Part shown: piece by piece, positions 26,621 through 34,383 of the stretch
How positions within the stretch are numbered: position 1 is the stretch's first letter
Layout: the number at the start of each line of letters is the position of its first letter
Assembly: GCA_023411395.1 (NCBI GenBank)
Contig: JAEYOV010000047.1
Span: forward strand, 28,012 to 92,011
DNA from: Bacillota bacterium
GTDB taxonomy: Bacteria; Bacillota; Clostridia; Christensenellales; Aristaeellaceae
Direction: 5' to 3'
Length of the DNA: 64,000 bases
Position numbers and translations under genes: made by a program
The notes under the pieces: generated by a model
What the model was told of the DNA's origin: nothing
The model's input: the letters and a program-made list of their open reading frames with translations, nothing else
Database searches by the model: none

Positions 26621-27247
26621 ATGCTGGATGCGAATACGCTGAAAATCGCCATGCAGGAGATTTCCGAAACGATGGCTGCCAACAGACAATATCTCATTGA
26701 ATTGGACCAGCGCAACGGTGACGGCGATTTGGGCATTTCCATGTCAGAGGGCTTTGCCGCCGCCTCAAAGTTTGTAAACGAAAGCGTCGAAGCCGATCTT
26801 GGCAAGCTCCTCATCGGTGCCAGCAAAATATTCAACGAAGCCGCGCCCTCCTCCCTTGGCACCATCATGTCCCTGTACATGATGGGCATGGCCAGGGTAC
26901 TCAAAGGCCATGAAACCGCGGACATAGCCATGCTGGGCGAGGCGCTTACATCCGGCGTCAACAAGATCATGGAACGCGCCAACTCCAAGCCCGGTGAAAA
27001 AACCGTACTGGACGCATTGGACCCGGCAGCGCGCGCGCTGTGTGACAATGCTTCCTTGGGTGCGGTTCCGGCGCTGGAGGCTGCTTGCAAGGCAGCCAGG
27101 GAAGGTTCTGACAGCACGGCAGCCATGAAGGCGGTGCACGGCCGTGCCGCCTATTACGGAGACAAGGCCATCGGCTTGATCGACGGCGGTTCCGTTGCCG
27201 GCAAGCTTGTGTTTGAAGCGATCTTAAAAGCGGCGCAGAAGATGTAG
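26621..27247 (+). CDS. Dihydroxyacetone kinase subunit DhaL-like
   Basis: A 208-residue nucleotide-binding partner of DhaK. The Mg/ADP-binding loop reads LDQRNGDGDLGISMSEG, with the D-x-D residues kept but 'LGIS' in place of the common (T/H)G(T/x)N. SSLGTIMSLYMMGMARVLKG and KTVLDALDPAARAL correspond to the conserved GT-(S/F) and 'DAL-P' segments. AAAGGAG precedes the ATG. It ends the cluster; a decayed isomerase gene follows. Confidence 0.9.
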   Translation: MLDANTLKIAMQEISETMAANRQYLIELDQRNGDGDLGISMSEGFAAASKFVNESVEADLGKLLIGASKIFNEAAPSSLGTIMSLYMMGMARVLKGHETADIAMLGEALTSGVNKIMERANSKPGEKTVLDALDPAARALCDNASLGAVPALEAACKAAREGSDSTAAMKAVHGRAAYYGDKAIGLIDGGSVAGKLVFEAILKAAQKM

Positions 27248-27253
27248 CGGCAC

Positions 27254-27450
27254 GAACGCCTTTGCTTCAAATCCACAGGGTTGGGCTTCCGGGACATCCC
27301 CGCCACTGTAACCGCCTACTTGGTATGGTGACAAGACGGTGCTGGCGGAGGTCTTATTCATGGAACGTCGATTGAGCCAGATGGAAAACGCCCCTTCAAT
27401 ATCTCCCGGGGTTTGTTGATAGTTTGAAGCAGGCTGCAAGGCCTGCTTCT
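27254..27450 (+). pseudogene. Remnant of a sugar phosphate isomerase/epimerase gene 3' end
   Basis: Read with one frameshift, 27268-27312 encodes FKSTGLGFRDIPATVTA, matching FKPVGLGCQDIPAIVTA in the isomerase at 16977-17789 (whose DNA here is also visibly similar). The frame then hits a stop. A short stretch near 27363-27400 resembles the isomerase tail, and a hairpin (GAAGCAGGC/GCCTGCTTC) resembles that gene's terminator. The rest of the gene is gone. It suggests the dhaKL module once carried an isomerase. Confidence 0.6.
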
Positions 27451-27480
27451 ATGAATACGCCTTATTCCAACGGCATTTTC

Positions 27481-27888
27481 TTATAGATGGTAATCCCCGG
27501 CCGCTTCCGGCTGATAAACCACTTTCCTGATCTGTATTTTTGCCACACCGGATGGAATATCCCACTCAATGCGGTCCCCCTCTCTGTAGCCAAGAATGGC
27601 GGTACCTACCGGGGACAGGATGGATAGCTTGTTCCTTGCCCAATCAGCTTCCTTGGGATACACCAAGGACACTTCCATCTCCTCCTCATCCAGCCTCAGC
27701 AAAACCTTGGAGTTCATGGTGATGACTTCGGGAGAAAGCTGATGCACATCCACAATTCTTGCCCGGTCAATCTCGTGCTCCAGATCGAGGATCGCCCGAT
27801 CCGCTGTAGTTCCAAGGCTGGACACATCACTGATCAGCTTTCTCAACCTGCCCTGATCAACCGCCGTAATAACAACCTGCGAAGCCAT
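27481..27888 (-). CDS. Possible internal translation product: free Rnk-like protein
   Basis: In-frame initiation at ATG 27888 would give a 135-residue Rnk-like protein, about the usual length of stand-alone Rnk. The internal ribosome site GGGAGGG with 6-nt spacing is as good as those of neighbouring genes. It is an alternative product of the fusion gene rather than a separate locus. Confidence 0.45.
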   Translation of the reverse strand: MASQVVITAVDQGRLRKLISDVSSLGTTADRAILDLEHEIDRARIVDVHQLSPEVITMNSKVLLRLDEEEMEVSLVYPKEADWARNKLSILSPVGTAILGYREGDRIEWDIPSGVAKIQIRKVVYQPEAAGDYHL

Positions 27889-28410
27889 ATTGTTCCCTCC
27901 CTGTTGAATGAATTTGATATATTCCTCCATTGATATCCCCAGAACCTTCATTCTGGATGTTTCATGCTGCAGCCTGAAGCCTGCCCGAAGGAAGGCACGA
28001 AGGGACCGCCTGTTTTCATGGTGGATTCTGGCCACCATTTTCAAGGACCGCAATTCGAAGAAGGCAATTTTCATGCTTTCGCAAATGGCGCTGGTTCCCA
28101 TTCGCTTTCCCCAATCGCTGCGGTCACCAATAACAATCACCATTTCCGTTTCGGCGTTTTTCACAACCAGGCGAACGAATCCCAACGGCCTGCCTTTTTT
28201 ATCATGGATCATATAAAACCGGCCGCCAGCGCTGAACAGATGCGTTAATACAGGCAGGTTCACCCTGCCGATCGCCTGCCGTATATTTGCTGATACATCC
28301 TGGGTATCACTCAGATATCGCCTTACTTCTTCATCCTCGAGCCAGCGCATGATGGCCAGCGCATTTTCCCTTGTCACTTCTTGACGTAAACAAATAAAAG
28401 GCTCTTTCAT
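27481..28410 (-). CDS. GNAT acetyltransferase fused to Rnk/GreA-C-terminal-like domain
   Basis: A 309-residue fusion. Residues 1-172 are a GNAT N-acetyltransferase (FICLRQEVTRENALAIMRWL; FVRLVVKNAETEMVIVIGD; RIHHENRRSLRAFLRAGF). Residues 175-309 resemble Rnk, the regulator of nucleoside diphosphate kinase that binds RNA polymerase near the secondary channel (TADRAILDLEHEIDRARIV; SPVGTAILGYREGDRIEWDIP). At the junction the codons for Q-G-G-N-N contain GGGAGGG followed 6 bases later by ATG (27888), so a free Rnk-like protein may also be made. ATG 28410 follows GGAAGCAGG. Confidence 0.85.
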   Translation of the reverse strand: MKEPFICLRQEVTRENALAIMRWLEDEEVRRYLSDTQDVSANIRQAIGRVNLPVLTHLFSAGGRFYMIHDKKGRPLGFVRLVVKNAETEMVIVIGDRSDWGKRMGTSAICESMKIAFFELRSLKMVARIHHENRRSLRAFLRAGFRLQHETSRMKVLGISMEEYIKFIQQGGNNMASQVVITAVDQGRLRKLISDVSSLGTTADRAILDLEHEIDRARIVDVHQLSPEVITMNSKVLLRLDEEEMEVSLVYPKEADWARNKLSILSPVGTAILGYREGDRIEWDIPSGVAKIQIRKVVYQPEAAGDYHL

Positions 28411-28482
28411 TTTTTCCTGCTTCCTGTCGCAAAAAATAAAAGCCTTTCATAGGAACTTTATCTATGACGGTTCTTTGCATTA

Positions 28483-28511
28483 ACCATATCATATAATTTT
28501 CTTTCCGTCAA
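28483..28511 (-). promoter_or_regulatory. Promoter of the GNAT-Rnk gene
   Basis: On the - strand TTGACG (28506-28511), 17-bp spacer, TATGGT (28483-28488), in a locally A+T-rich stretch. Confidence 0.55.
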
Positions 28512-28631
28512 GCCGACCAGTTACGTACCGCTGGAGGCCCCGGCGGCCTCCATTGCAGCTCTGGTTCACATCCTAAACGCTCTGTCTCAAACGACTCCTC
28601 TACCCTTTACCCTTCACGGCCGTGCTCAGGG

Positions 28632-29276
28632 TTACGGAGCCACCGGCCTGCGGATCATGCAGTATTGCAAAAGATCGAAGGGTGTCTGAAGGGTGGTATG
28701 CAGCTCAAAACCGTAATGCCGGTACATGGGCAGGTTCTTTTCGTTGTGCGTTTCCAGGGAAACCAGCAGTCCCTTTTGATCGGCGTACTTCAGCACCGGC
28801 TCCATCAGCTTGTGGGCCACGCCTGTGCCGCGGGCGCCAGGCCGCACGGCAAAGTAGATGATATGCATGTACCGCCTGGCGGGCAGTTCCCTGGTCCAGG
28901 CGGCGTTCAAATACTGCCTGGCCTTTAGAAACTGCCCCAGTGTCTTCAGGGACACATCATCCTTGATCAGCGATACATTGGTTTTCCAGGCATAAAACGT
29001 TTCAACGGAAAAAAATTTAAGATGGTTATAGGGCTGCGAATCGTCATCGGCAATGATCAGGCCTTTGACATCGGGGCTGTCGGCAAAGGCGTCGTCATTT
29101 TCCAAAAGCTCGCCGGCGTCGTTGGCAAATACCTCGGGCAGTGTTCTTTCACGCAAATGTTCCTCAGGGATCAGCTTCCTGTACAGCGGGTCATCCCGAA
29201 AGCACTCCAGCAGGATGCGGACCACCTTGGGGGCGTCCGCCCTGGATAAGTGATACAGCGCATCGATTTGCATCAT
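28632..29276 (-). CDS. GNAT family N-acetyltransferase
   Basis: A 214-residue GNAT protein. The acetyl-CoA-binding A motif reads IIYFAVRPGARGTGVAHKLMEPVL (R/Q-x-x-G-x-G/A present), followed by LETHNEKNLPMYRHYGFELH. It follows the M28 peptidase stop by 12 bases, so it is probably translated from the same mRNA. The peptidase's last codons (CAG GAG GAT) may supply a distant ribosome site. Substrate unknown. Confidence 0.88.
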   Translation of the reverse strand: MMQIDALYHLSRADAPKVVRILLECFRDDPLYRKLIPEEHLRERTLPEVFANDAGELLENDDAFADSPDVKGLIIADDDSQPYNHLKFFSVETFYAWKTNVSLIKDDVSLKTLGQFLKARQYLNAAWTRELPARRYMHIIYFAVRPGARGTGVAHKLMEPVLKYADQKGLLVSLETHNEKNLPMYRHYGFELHTTLQTPFDLLQYCMIRRPVAP

Positions 29277-29288
29277 CGCTTCAATTCT

Positions 29289-31379
29289 TTAATCCTCCTG
29301 GGTGGATACAAGCGGCCTAAGCCTTCGGAGCGCTTTTTTCATAAGCTGCTCCAGTTCTTCCAGCGCGGCCGTCTCTTCCCGCACCGTTTTGTCCAGCCGG
29401 GACAGCGCTTCCTGTTCCAGCCGCATCAGTTCCCGGATCTCCATGGTGAGGTCCGGCTTTTTTGTTTTGCTTTTTTCGCGAAGCCTATGGATCATATCAT
29501 ACAGGTCAAGATGGCCCTGAAGCCGCCCGGCGCCCCACAGCAGCCGCTCCCTGGGCTGATGGAGAACATAAGCGGTAAAGTAATCGTACACATCCTTGTC
29601 AAAATCGGCGGCATAGCAGTTGTTGTCAATGTGGCCAAGGCTCACGGCCGCCCCCTTCACATCGCCGGCATGAAGCTGCCAAACCGCTTTGTGCAGCATC
29701 TCTACACTGTGCTGGTCATGCTCGTGGGGGAGGATGGAGACATCGTGCCAGGTGAGGCGTACAAAGCGGTCCTCCAGGAAGCGGAAAATGGCAAGAATCT
29801 GGCGCCGGGCAGCCCCGCAGGCGGCGTACAGCTCCCCGGCTTCCAGGCTGCCGTCGGCCAGCCTCAACGCATACTGGCGGTTAATCTCCTCCGTCAGCTC
29901 ATACAGTTCCTCCGCCTTATCCGCCGCACACTTGAGTGCTCCGCGGAAAGCGCCCTCCATCCGGGGATGCAGCCGCTGGCAGGTAAGCGTATCCGATATG
30001 GCGGCAAGGCGCACGGTGTAATCCAGGGGCGGCAGGCACAATTGGTCAAAAGCCAGCATCAGCCGCCCGTAGAGTACATGGTGGTAATGATAAACCGACT
30101 CATCATAGGCGTCATCGTTATCAAACTGGGAATGATACCTTGTTTCCATAAAGGTGCCGCCGCCAAACTCGTTGACCATGGCGGGGATGCCAGCGATGGC
30201 CATGGAAAAATCGTCCGACCAGGTCTGGGTGGGGCATACCACGCCGGAACCCTTGGGATAGACGGCGCGTACCTTTTGCGGCAGCGCCTTCATCTGCCGT
30301 TTCAAAAAGCCCTTCATTTCATAGGCGCTGCGGATGAAATGCTTCTTTTCGTGGGCATGGGCGGGAAGCTCCAGATTGATGTTCGTTACGGCTTTGCCCG
30401 CCCATTCCGGGTGGATGCGGAACACCTGGTTATATGCTCCCACTGACCAGTCGTACCGGGTGTTGACTGCCCCCCATTCCTCTGCGGCCATGGCGCAGAA
30501 GACCAGCGTCTTGCGCGGCCTGTACCCGCTGGTGATGACCGTGCGGGCCAGGCCCAGCATGAGCGCCACGGCGGTATTGTCGTCCTGAAAGCCGGAAAAA
30601 TAGGAGTCGTAATGGGCAGACAGAATGACCAGGGACTCCTCTTCCTCGCCTGTGATCTGCCCCACGATGTTGTGAGAGAAGGTTCCTTCCGTCACAGTGG
30701 ATTCCGCGTCCAGCTCTACCTGGGCGCTTTCCCCAAAGGACAGGTCCAGCGCGGCGATAAGATTTTTCGCGTCCCGCTGGGACATCGATAACGCGGGAGC
30801 ATCCTTGGGACCGCAAATGTCCTGGGCGTTGAGCGTTTTTAAATTCTCCTCGCCGTAGCCGCTGCGCTGCACCGCCAGCACCGCCACCGCCCCGTGCAGA
30901 TGGGCTTGGTAGGCGGGATAGTTGATCCACCATTCGTCCCGCTGGTTGATGGCGATGATGACCAGCTTGCCGCGTACATCCAGCTTTTGAAGCTCCCGTG
31001 CGGTGCCCTGCCCGGCGTTTACCAGCGTGAATTGCTTCCTGCCGCCGGTATGGAGCTCCGTCTGATAGCCGCCCAGCTCGCAACCCTGCTCCTGCCCCAT
31101 TTTGTCCCGGTAGAAAAGCCGGGCGCGGGAAAATTCCCAGCCGTCCACAGGGAACCTTTCCTTCCTTGGATTCAAGCCAATGCGCGCCATTTCCGCAAAG
31201 AGCATATCCCCTGTTTCCGCCTCGGCTTTGGAGCCCGCGGTACGGTAGCCCAGCACGGGGTTCGTGCGGAATTCCTCCATCCGCCTGGCCAGGCGGTAGG
31301 CATAGCCTACGTCCAGGCACCTGGAAAAATGCTGCCATTGGGGCTCCAGGGGCAATAGCGCACGCCTTTTTTTATCCAT
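29289..31379 (-). CDS. M28 family zinc aminopeptidase with PA-like insert
   Basis: A 696-residue peptidase. Zinc ligands of the M28 fold are visible in LSAHYDSYFSGFQDDNTA (His, Asp), MAAEEWGAVN (catalytic Glu and ligand Glu), NINLELP and ETRYHSQFDN (His). A protease-associated-type insert (DVRGKLVIIAINQ ... AHLHGAVAVLAVQ) precedes the catalytic part at residues 120-180. About 270 C-terminal residues are helical and rich in Glu/Lys/Arg. There is no signal peptide, so it probably acts in the cytoplasm on peptides. AAAGGAGG precedes the ATG. Confidence 0.9.
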   Translation of the reverse strand: MDKKRRALLPLEPQWQHFSRCLDVGYAYRLARRMEEFRTNPVLGYRTAGSKAEAETGDMLFAEMARIGLNPRKERFPVDGWEFSRARLFYRDKMGQEQGCELGGYQTELHTGGRKQFTLVNAGQGTARELQKLDVRGKLVIIAINQRDEWWINYPAYQAHLHGAVAVLAVQRSGYGEENLKTLNAQDICGPKDAPALSMSQRDAKNLIAALDLSFGESAQVELDAESTVTEGTFSHNIVGQITGEEEESLVILSAHYDSYFSGFQDDNTAVALMLGLARTVITSGYRPRKTLVFCAMAAEEWGAVNTRYDWSVGAYNQVFRIHPEWAGKAVTNINLELPAHAHEKKHFIRSAYEMKGFLKRQMKALPQKVRAVYPKGSGVVCPTQTWSDDFSMAIAGIPAMVNEFGGGTFMETRYHSQFDNDDAYDESVYHYHHVLYGRLMLAFDQLCLPPLDYTVRLAAISDTLTCQRLHPRMEGAFRGALKCAADKAEELYELTEEINRQYALRLADGSLEAGELYAACGAARRQILAIFRFLEDRFVRLTWHDVSILPHEHDQHSVEMLHKAVWQLHAGDVKGAAVSLGHIDNNCYAADFDKDVYDYFTAYVLHQPRERLLWGAGRLQGHLDLYDMIHRLREKSKTKKPDLTMEIRELMRLEQEALSRLDKTVREETAALEELEQLMKKALRRLRPLVSTQED

Positions 31380-31702
31380 GAGGGAAGGCCTCCTTTCCCG
31401 GGGGAAATCGGTCAGGAGCGGGAGCGTTCCTACGATGTCAGACTATGGTAGCACAACAAAAACAAGCCGTCAACGGGGAATAGGCACGAAGAAAAACGGC
31501 GGGGAGGGGAATTTTTGAAAAAATTCCCCTCCCCGCACCCAACCCCAAAAACTTCACTAGTATAATGGAATTTGGCAAGCAGCACCATGCCCTTCCTTTT
31601 GTATGAAAATATAATCTGTCCTGCATAATGATCTTTTTTAAACATTTCACCCGATGCAAACCTAACCTGTACGCAACGGGCGAAAGATGGCCGGGCGTGG
31701 AG
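31380..31702. other. Intergenic region between M28 and pyruvate kinase genes
   Basis: No ORF is supported. It contains a long perfect hairpin at 31501-31534 (GGGGAGGGGAATTTTT arms) whose sequence recurs at 48570-48604, and an A+T-rich stretch around 31560-31640 that could hold the divergent M28 promoter. Nothing else is recognised. Confidence 0.6.
31501..31534. repeat. GGGGAGGGG hairpin repeat, copy 1
   Basis: Inverted repeat GGGGAGGGGAATTTTT / AAAAATTCCCCTCCCC, flanked on one side by GCACCC. A related hairpin with the same outer context (GGGTGCGGGGAGGGGA) lies at 48570-48604. Confidence 0.6.
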
Positions 31703-31731
31703 TTTTCAAAGCATTGCGAATGTGCTAGAAT
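31703..31731 (+). promoter_or_regulatory. Promoter of pyruvate kinase gene
   Basis: TTTTCA (31703-31708), 17-bp spacer, TAGAAT (31726-31731), about 48 bases before the start codon. Confidence 0.55.
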
Positions 31732-31778
31732 AATCGCAGGCTGGGCGCAAAGTGTCAGCCGGATGCGGAGGAACACAT

Positions 31779-33542
31779 ATGGCGCTGAAAAAAAGAAAGA
31801 CGAAGATTGTCTGCACCCTGGGGCCGGCGGCGGTGATAGACGACAACCTGCGCAAAATCATATTGGCGGGCATGGACGTGGCCCGGTTCAACTTCTCCCA
31901 CGACACCCACGAAAACCATCTCCTGCGGTTTGAGCAACTGAAGGCTTTGCGGGAGGAGCTGAACCTGCCCATCGCCACCATGCTGGACACCAAGGGGCCG
32001 GAGATCAGGCTGGGGGACTTTGTATCTGACCGGGTGACTTTGACGGCCGGTCAGGAGTTCACACTGACGACGCGGGACGAGCCGGGGGATGAACATCACG
32101 TATCCATCTCCTATAAGGAACTGCCCCGGGACATATCCGCCGGGGCCGCCATCCTCATCGACGATGGGCTGGTGGAACTGACGGTGCTCAGCGTATCCGG
32201 CGCAGACATCCGCTGCCGCGTGGAAAACGGCGGCACAATCTCCAACAAAAAAGGCGTGAACGTGCCCAATGTTTCCCTGTCCATGCCGTTTTTGAGCAAA
32301 AAGGACCGGGAAGACATCCTATTTGGCATAAAGCACGGCTTTGATTTTGTGGCGGCCTCCTTCACCCGCTGCGCCAGGGATATCCTGGAAATCCGCGAAA
32401 TCTTCAGCCGCGAGGGATGCTCCACCATGAACGTCATCGCCAAGATCGAAAACATGCAGGGCGTAAACAACATTGACGAAATCATTGCCGTTTCCGATGG
32501 CATCATGGTGGCCCGGGGGGATATGGGCGTGGAAATCCCCCTGGAGGAGGTGCCGGTGCTGCAAAAGATGATCATCCGCAAGGTGTATTCCGCCGGCAAG
32601 CAGGTGATTACCGCCACGCAGATGCTGGATTCCATGATGAAAAATCCGCGTCCCACCAGGGCGGAAGCCACCGACGTGGCCAACGCCATCTACGACGGAA
32701 CCAGCGCCATCATGCTCTCGGGGGAAACGGCTGCGGGGCTTTACCCCGTGGAAGCCGTGAAGACCATGGCCCGCATCGCCTTGCGGGCGGAAGCGGATAT
32801 CAACTATGTAAAAAGGCTCAAGGAACGGCCTCTCAATGAAAAGCCCGACATCACCAACGCCATTTCCCACGCCACCTGCACCACCGCCCACGATCTGCAT
32901 GCCGCTGCCATCATCACTGTTACCAAATCCGGCCGCACCGCCCGCATGATCTCCAAATACCGGCCCAACTGCCCCATCCTGGGCTGCACCACATCAGCCT
33001 CCGTGTTCCGGCAATTGAACCTCTCCTGGGGCGTGGCGCCTCTTATCATCGGGGAAGAAAGCAACACGGACGAGCTCATTGAGCACGCCGTGGACGCGGG
33101 GGAAAAGGCCGGGCTTTTGCACGCCGGAGAGCTGGTAGTCATCACCGCCGGGGTGCCCCTGGGCATTTCGGGCACCACCAACCTGATGAAGGTGCAGGTG
33201 GTGGGCCATATCCTGGTCACAGGCCGGGGCGCTACCAACAGGTCTGCCTGCGCCAAACTGTGCGTATGCCACAATGAGCGGGAAGCATTTGAAACGTTCC
33301 AGGACGGAGACATCCTTGTCATCGCCCAGACCAGCAACGCCATTCTGCCTCTGGTGCGCAAAGCCTCCGGGTTGATATTGGAGGAAGAGAACCCCAATGG
33401 CCACGGCGCTGTGGCGGGCATGAGCCTGGACATACCCGTCATCATCGGGGCAAAGGATGCCACACAGATTTTGAAAAGCGGCTCCGTCGTCACCTTGGAC
33501 GCCATCCGCGGCGTGGTAAGCTGCGATCCGGAAAAGAAGTAG
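31779..33542 (+). CDS. pyk: Pyruvate kinase with C-terminal PEP-utilising-like domain
   Basis: A 587-residue glycolytic enzyme making ATP and pyruvate from PEP and ADP. Visible signatures: KTKIVCTLGPAA at the start, the active-site IAKIENMQGVNNIDEI (catalytic Lys), MVARGDMGVEIP and the ADP/K-binding SGETAAGLYPVEAV. The last ~110 residues (GHILVTGRGATNRSACAKL ... GHGAVAGMSLDIPVIIGAKDAT) form the extra domain seen in Bacillus-type pyruvate kinases, with His in place. ATG at 31779 follows GGAGGAAC. Monocistronic. Confidence 0.97.
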   Translation: MALKKRKTKIVCTLGPAAVIDDNLRKIILAGMDVARFNFSHDTHENHLLRFEQLKALREELNLPIATMLDTKGPEIRLGDFVSDRVTLTAGQEFTLTTRDEPGDEHHVSISYKELPRDISAGAAILIDDGLVELTVLSVSGADIRCRVENGGTISNKKGVNVPNVSLSMPFLSKKDREDILFGIKHGFDFVAASFTRCARDILEIREIFSREGCSTMNVIAKIENMQGVNNIDEIIAVSDGIMVARGDMGVEIPLEEVPVLQKMIIRKVYSAGKQVITATQMLDSMMKNPRPTRAEATDVANAIYDGTSAIMLSGETAAGLYPVEAVKTMARIALRAEADINYVKRLKERPLNEKPDITNAISHATCTTAHDLHAAAIITVTKSGRTARMISKYRPNCPILGCTTSASVFRQLNLSWGVAPLIIGEESNTDELIEHAVDAGEKAGLLHAGELVVITAGVPLGISGTTNLMKVQVVGHILVTGRGATNRSACAKLCVCHNEREAFETFQDGDILVIAQTSNAILPLVRKASGLILEEENPNGHGAVAGMSLDIPVIIGAKDATQILKSGSVVTLDAIRGVVSCDPEKK

Positions 33543-33624
33543 ATACCCGTCGTGCATGCATGATCCCAAGGGAAGAAAACGCATGCATGATGCACAACTT
33601 TCGCCCTGTTTTCAGGGAAGGGAT

Positions 33625-33662
33625 GGCACAGTCAGTCAAACCGGCTGCCTGTGCCTTTTTTG
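33625..33662 (+). terminator. Terminator of pyk
   Basis: GGCACAG ... CTGTGCC stem followed by six T. A second long hairpin (GTGCATGCATGA ... GCATGCATGATGCAC) precedes it near 33553-33596. Confidence 0.8.
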
Positions 33663-33665
33663 TAC

Positions 33666-34083
33666 CTGGAATCTTTTCCCGTTCTCATTCATAAGGTGAA
33701 GCGGGTATATCAACGGGTTATCTATTCCTAACTCAGTATGCCCCCCTCTGTCCGGCCCGTCCGGTGAATCTATCCACATGCAACAAAAAAGTACAAAAAT
33801 TCACAAGGAGACTATTGACAAGGCGAGTTAGCGGTAGTAAACTTATGATGCGGTCGAAAGTTAGTTGCCCCTAACACGCAGGCCGCCCTTCCGCTATAGA
33901 AGGTTTTCGCTGTTGGGCCCGGCCAGGGCTGGGATCCCGGATAGGATACCGGCATGAACTTGCATGATTCCTCTTCCCATGGCATTGGCAGGCGCAGGAC
34001 ATCCGGTTTGAATGACAGCATGCCAAAGCAGATGCCGGCAAGACCAGGAATAGCGAATCCAAGGGATGCAAGGAGGCTTTGTG
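33666..34083 (+). other. Intergenic and leader region before feoA
   Basis: No ORF is supported. The promoter at 33815 would give a ~235-nt leader to feoA that contains GGGCCCGG-CCAGGGCTGGGATCCCGG and other self-complementary stretches, so folding is likely. I cannot assign it to a known metal riboswitch from memory. Confidence 0.5.
33815..33875 (+). promoter_or_regulatory. feo promoter with GTTAG-N6-CTAAC operator
   Basis: TTGACA (33815-33820), 17-bp spacer, TAAACT (33838-33843). The dyad GTTAG-N6-CTAAC lies at 33860-33875, just after the start site. The same dyad with the same spacing recurs at 34346-34361 before feoB. The half-sites resemble those of DtxR/MntR-type metal repressors. Confidence 0.55.
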
Positions 34084-34317
34084 ATGGAAGCGAAACCCCG
34101 TACTTTAAAGGATGCCCGGATCGGTGAAACGGTCACCGTGCTGAAATTCACAGGAGAAGGCACGGTCAAGCGCCGCCTGATGGATATGGGTATCACCAAG
34201 GGAACCAGGATATTCATTCGAAAACTGGCGCCGCTGGGCGATCCCATGGAAATCAATCTGCGGGGATACGAGCTTTCCATCCGCAAGTCCGAAGCAGAAA
34301 AAATTCTGTTGGCGTGA
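34084..34317 (+). CDS. feoA: FeoA family protein
   Basis: A 77-residue SH3-fold protein with the FeoA signature RRLMDMGITKGTRIFIRKLAPLGDPMEINLRGYELSIRKSEA. It acts in the cytoplasm with FeoB in ferrous iron uptake. ATG at 34084 has AAGGAGG upstream. It is the first gene of feoA-feoB-Cys-rich small protein. Confidence 0.95.
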   Translation: MEAKPRTLKDARIGETVTVLKFTGEGTVKRRLMDMGITKGTRIFIRKLAPLGDPMEINLRGYELSIRKSEAEKILLA

Positions 34318-34361
34318 GCTAACGGCTCTTTTTTTCAAGCCGTACGTTAGCACATGCTAAC
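34316..34361 (+). promoter_or_regulatory. Hairpin and palindrome between feoA and feoB
   Basis: GCTAACGGCT can pair with AGCCGT-AC-GTTAGC, and GTTAGC-ACAT-GCTAAC (34346-34361) is a perfect 16-bp dyad. It could be a second metal-repressor operator or an mRNA processing site. Confidence 0.45.
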
Positions 34362-34383
34362 TCCAGGAAAGGACGTGATTCCC

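Noticed and set aside
27285..27316. Cobalamin-riboswitch-like sequence (CCCCGCCACTGTAACCG) after dhaL
   Set aside because: The resemblance is explained by decayed coding sequence for DIPATVTA of a sugar isomerase, similar to 17650-17680. The other B12-box elements are missing and no gene follows on the strand.
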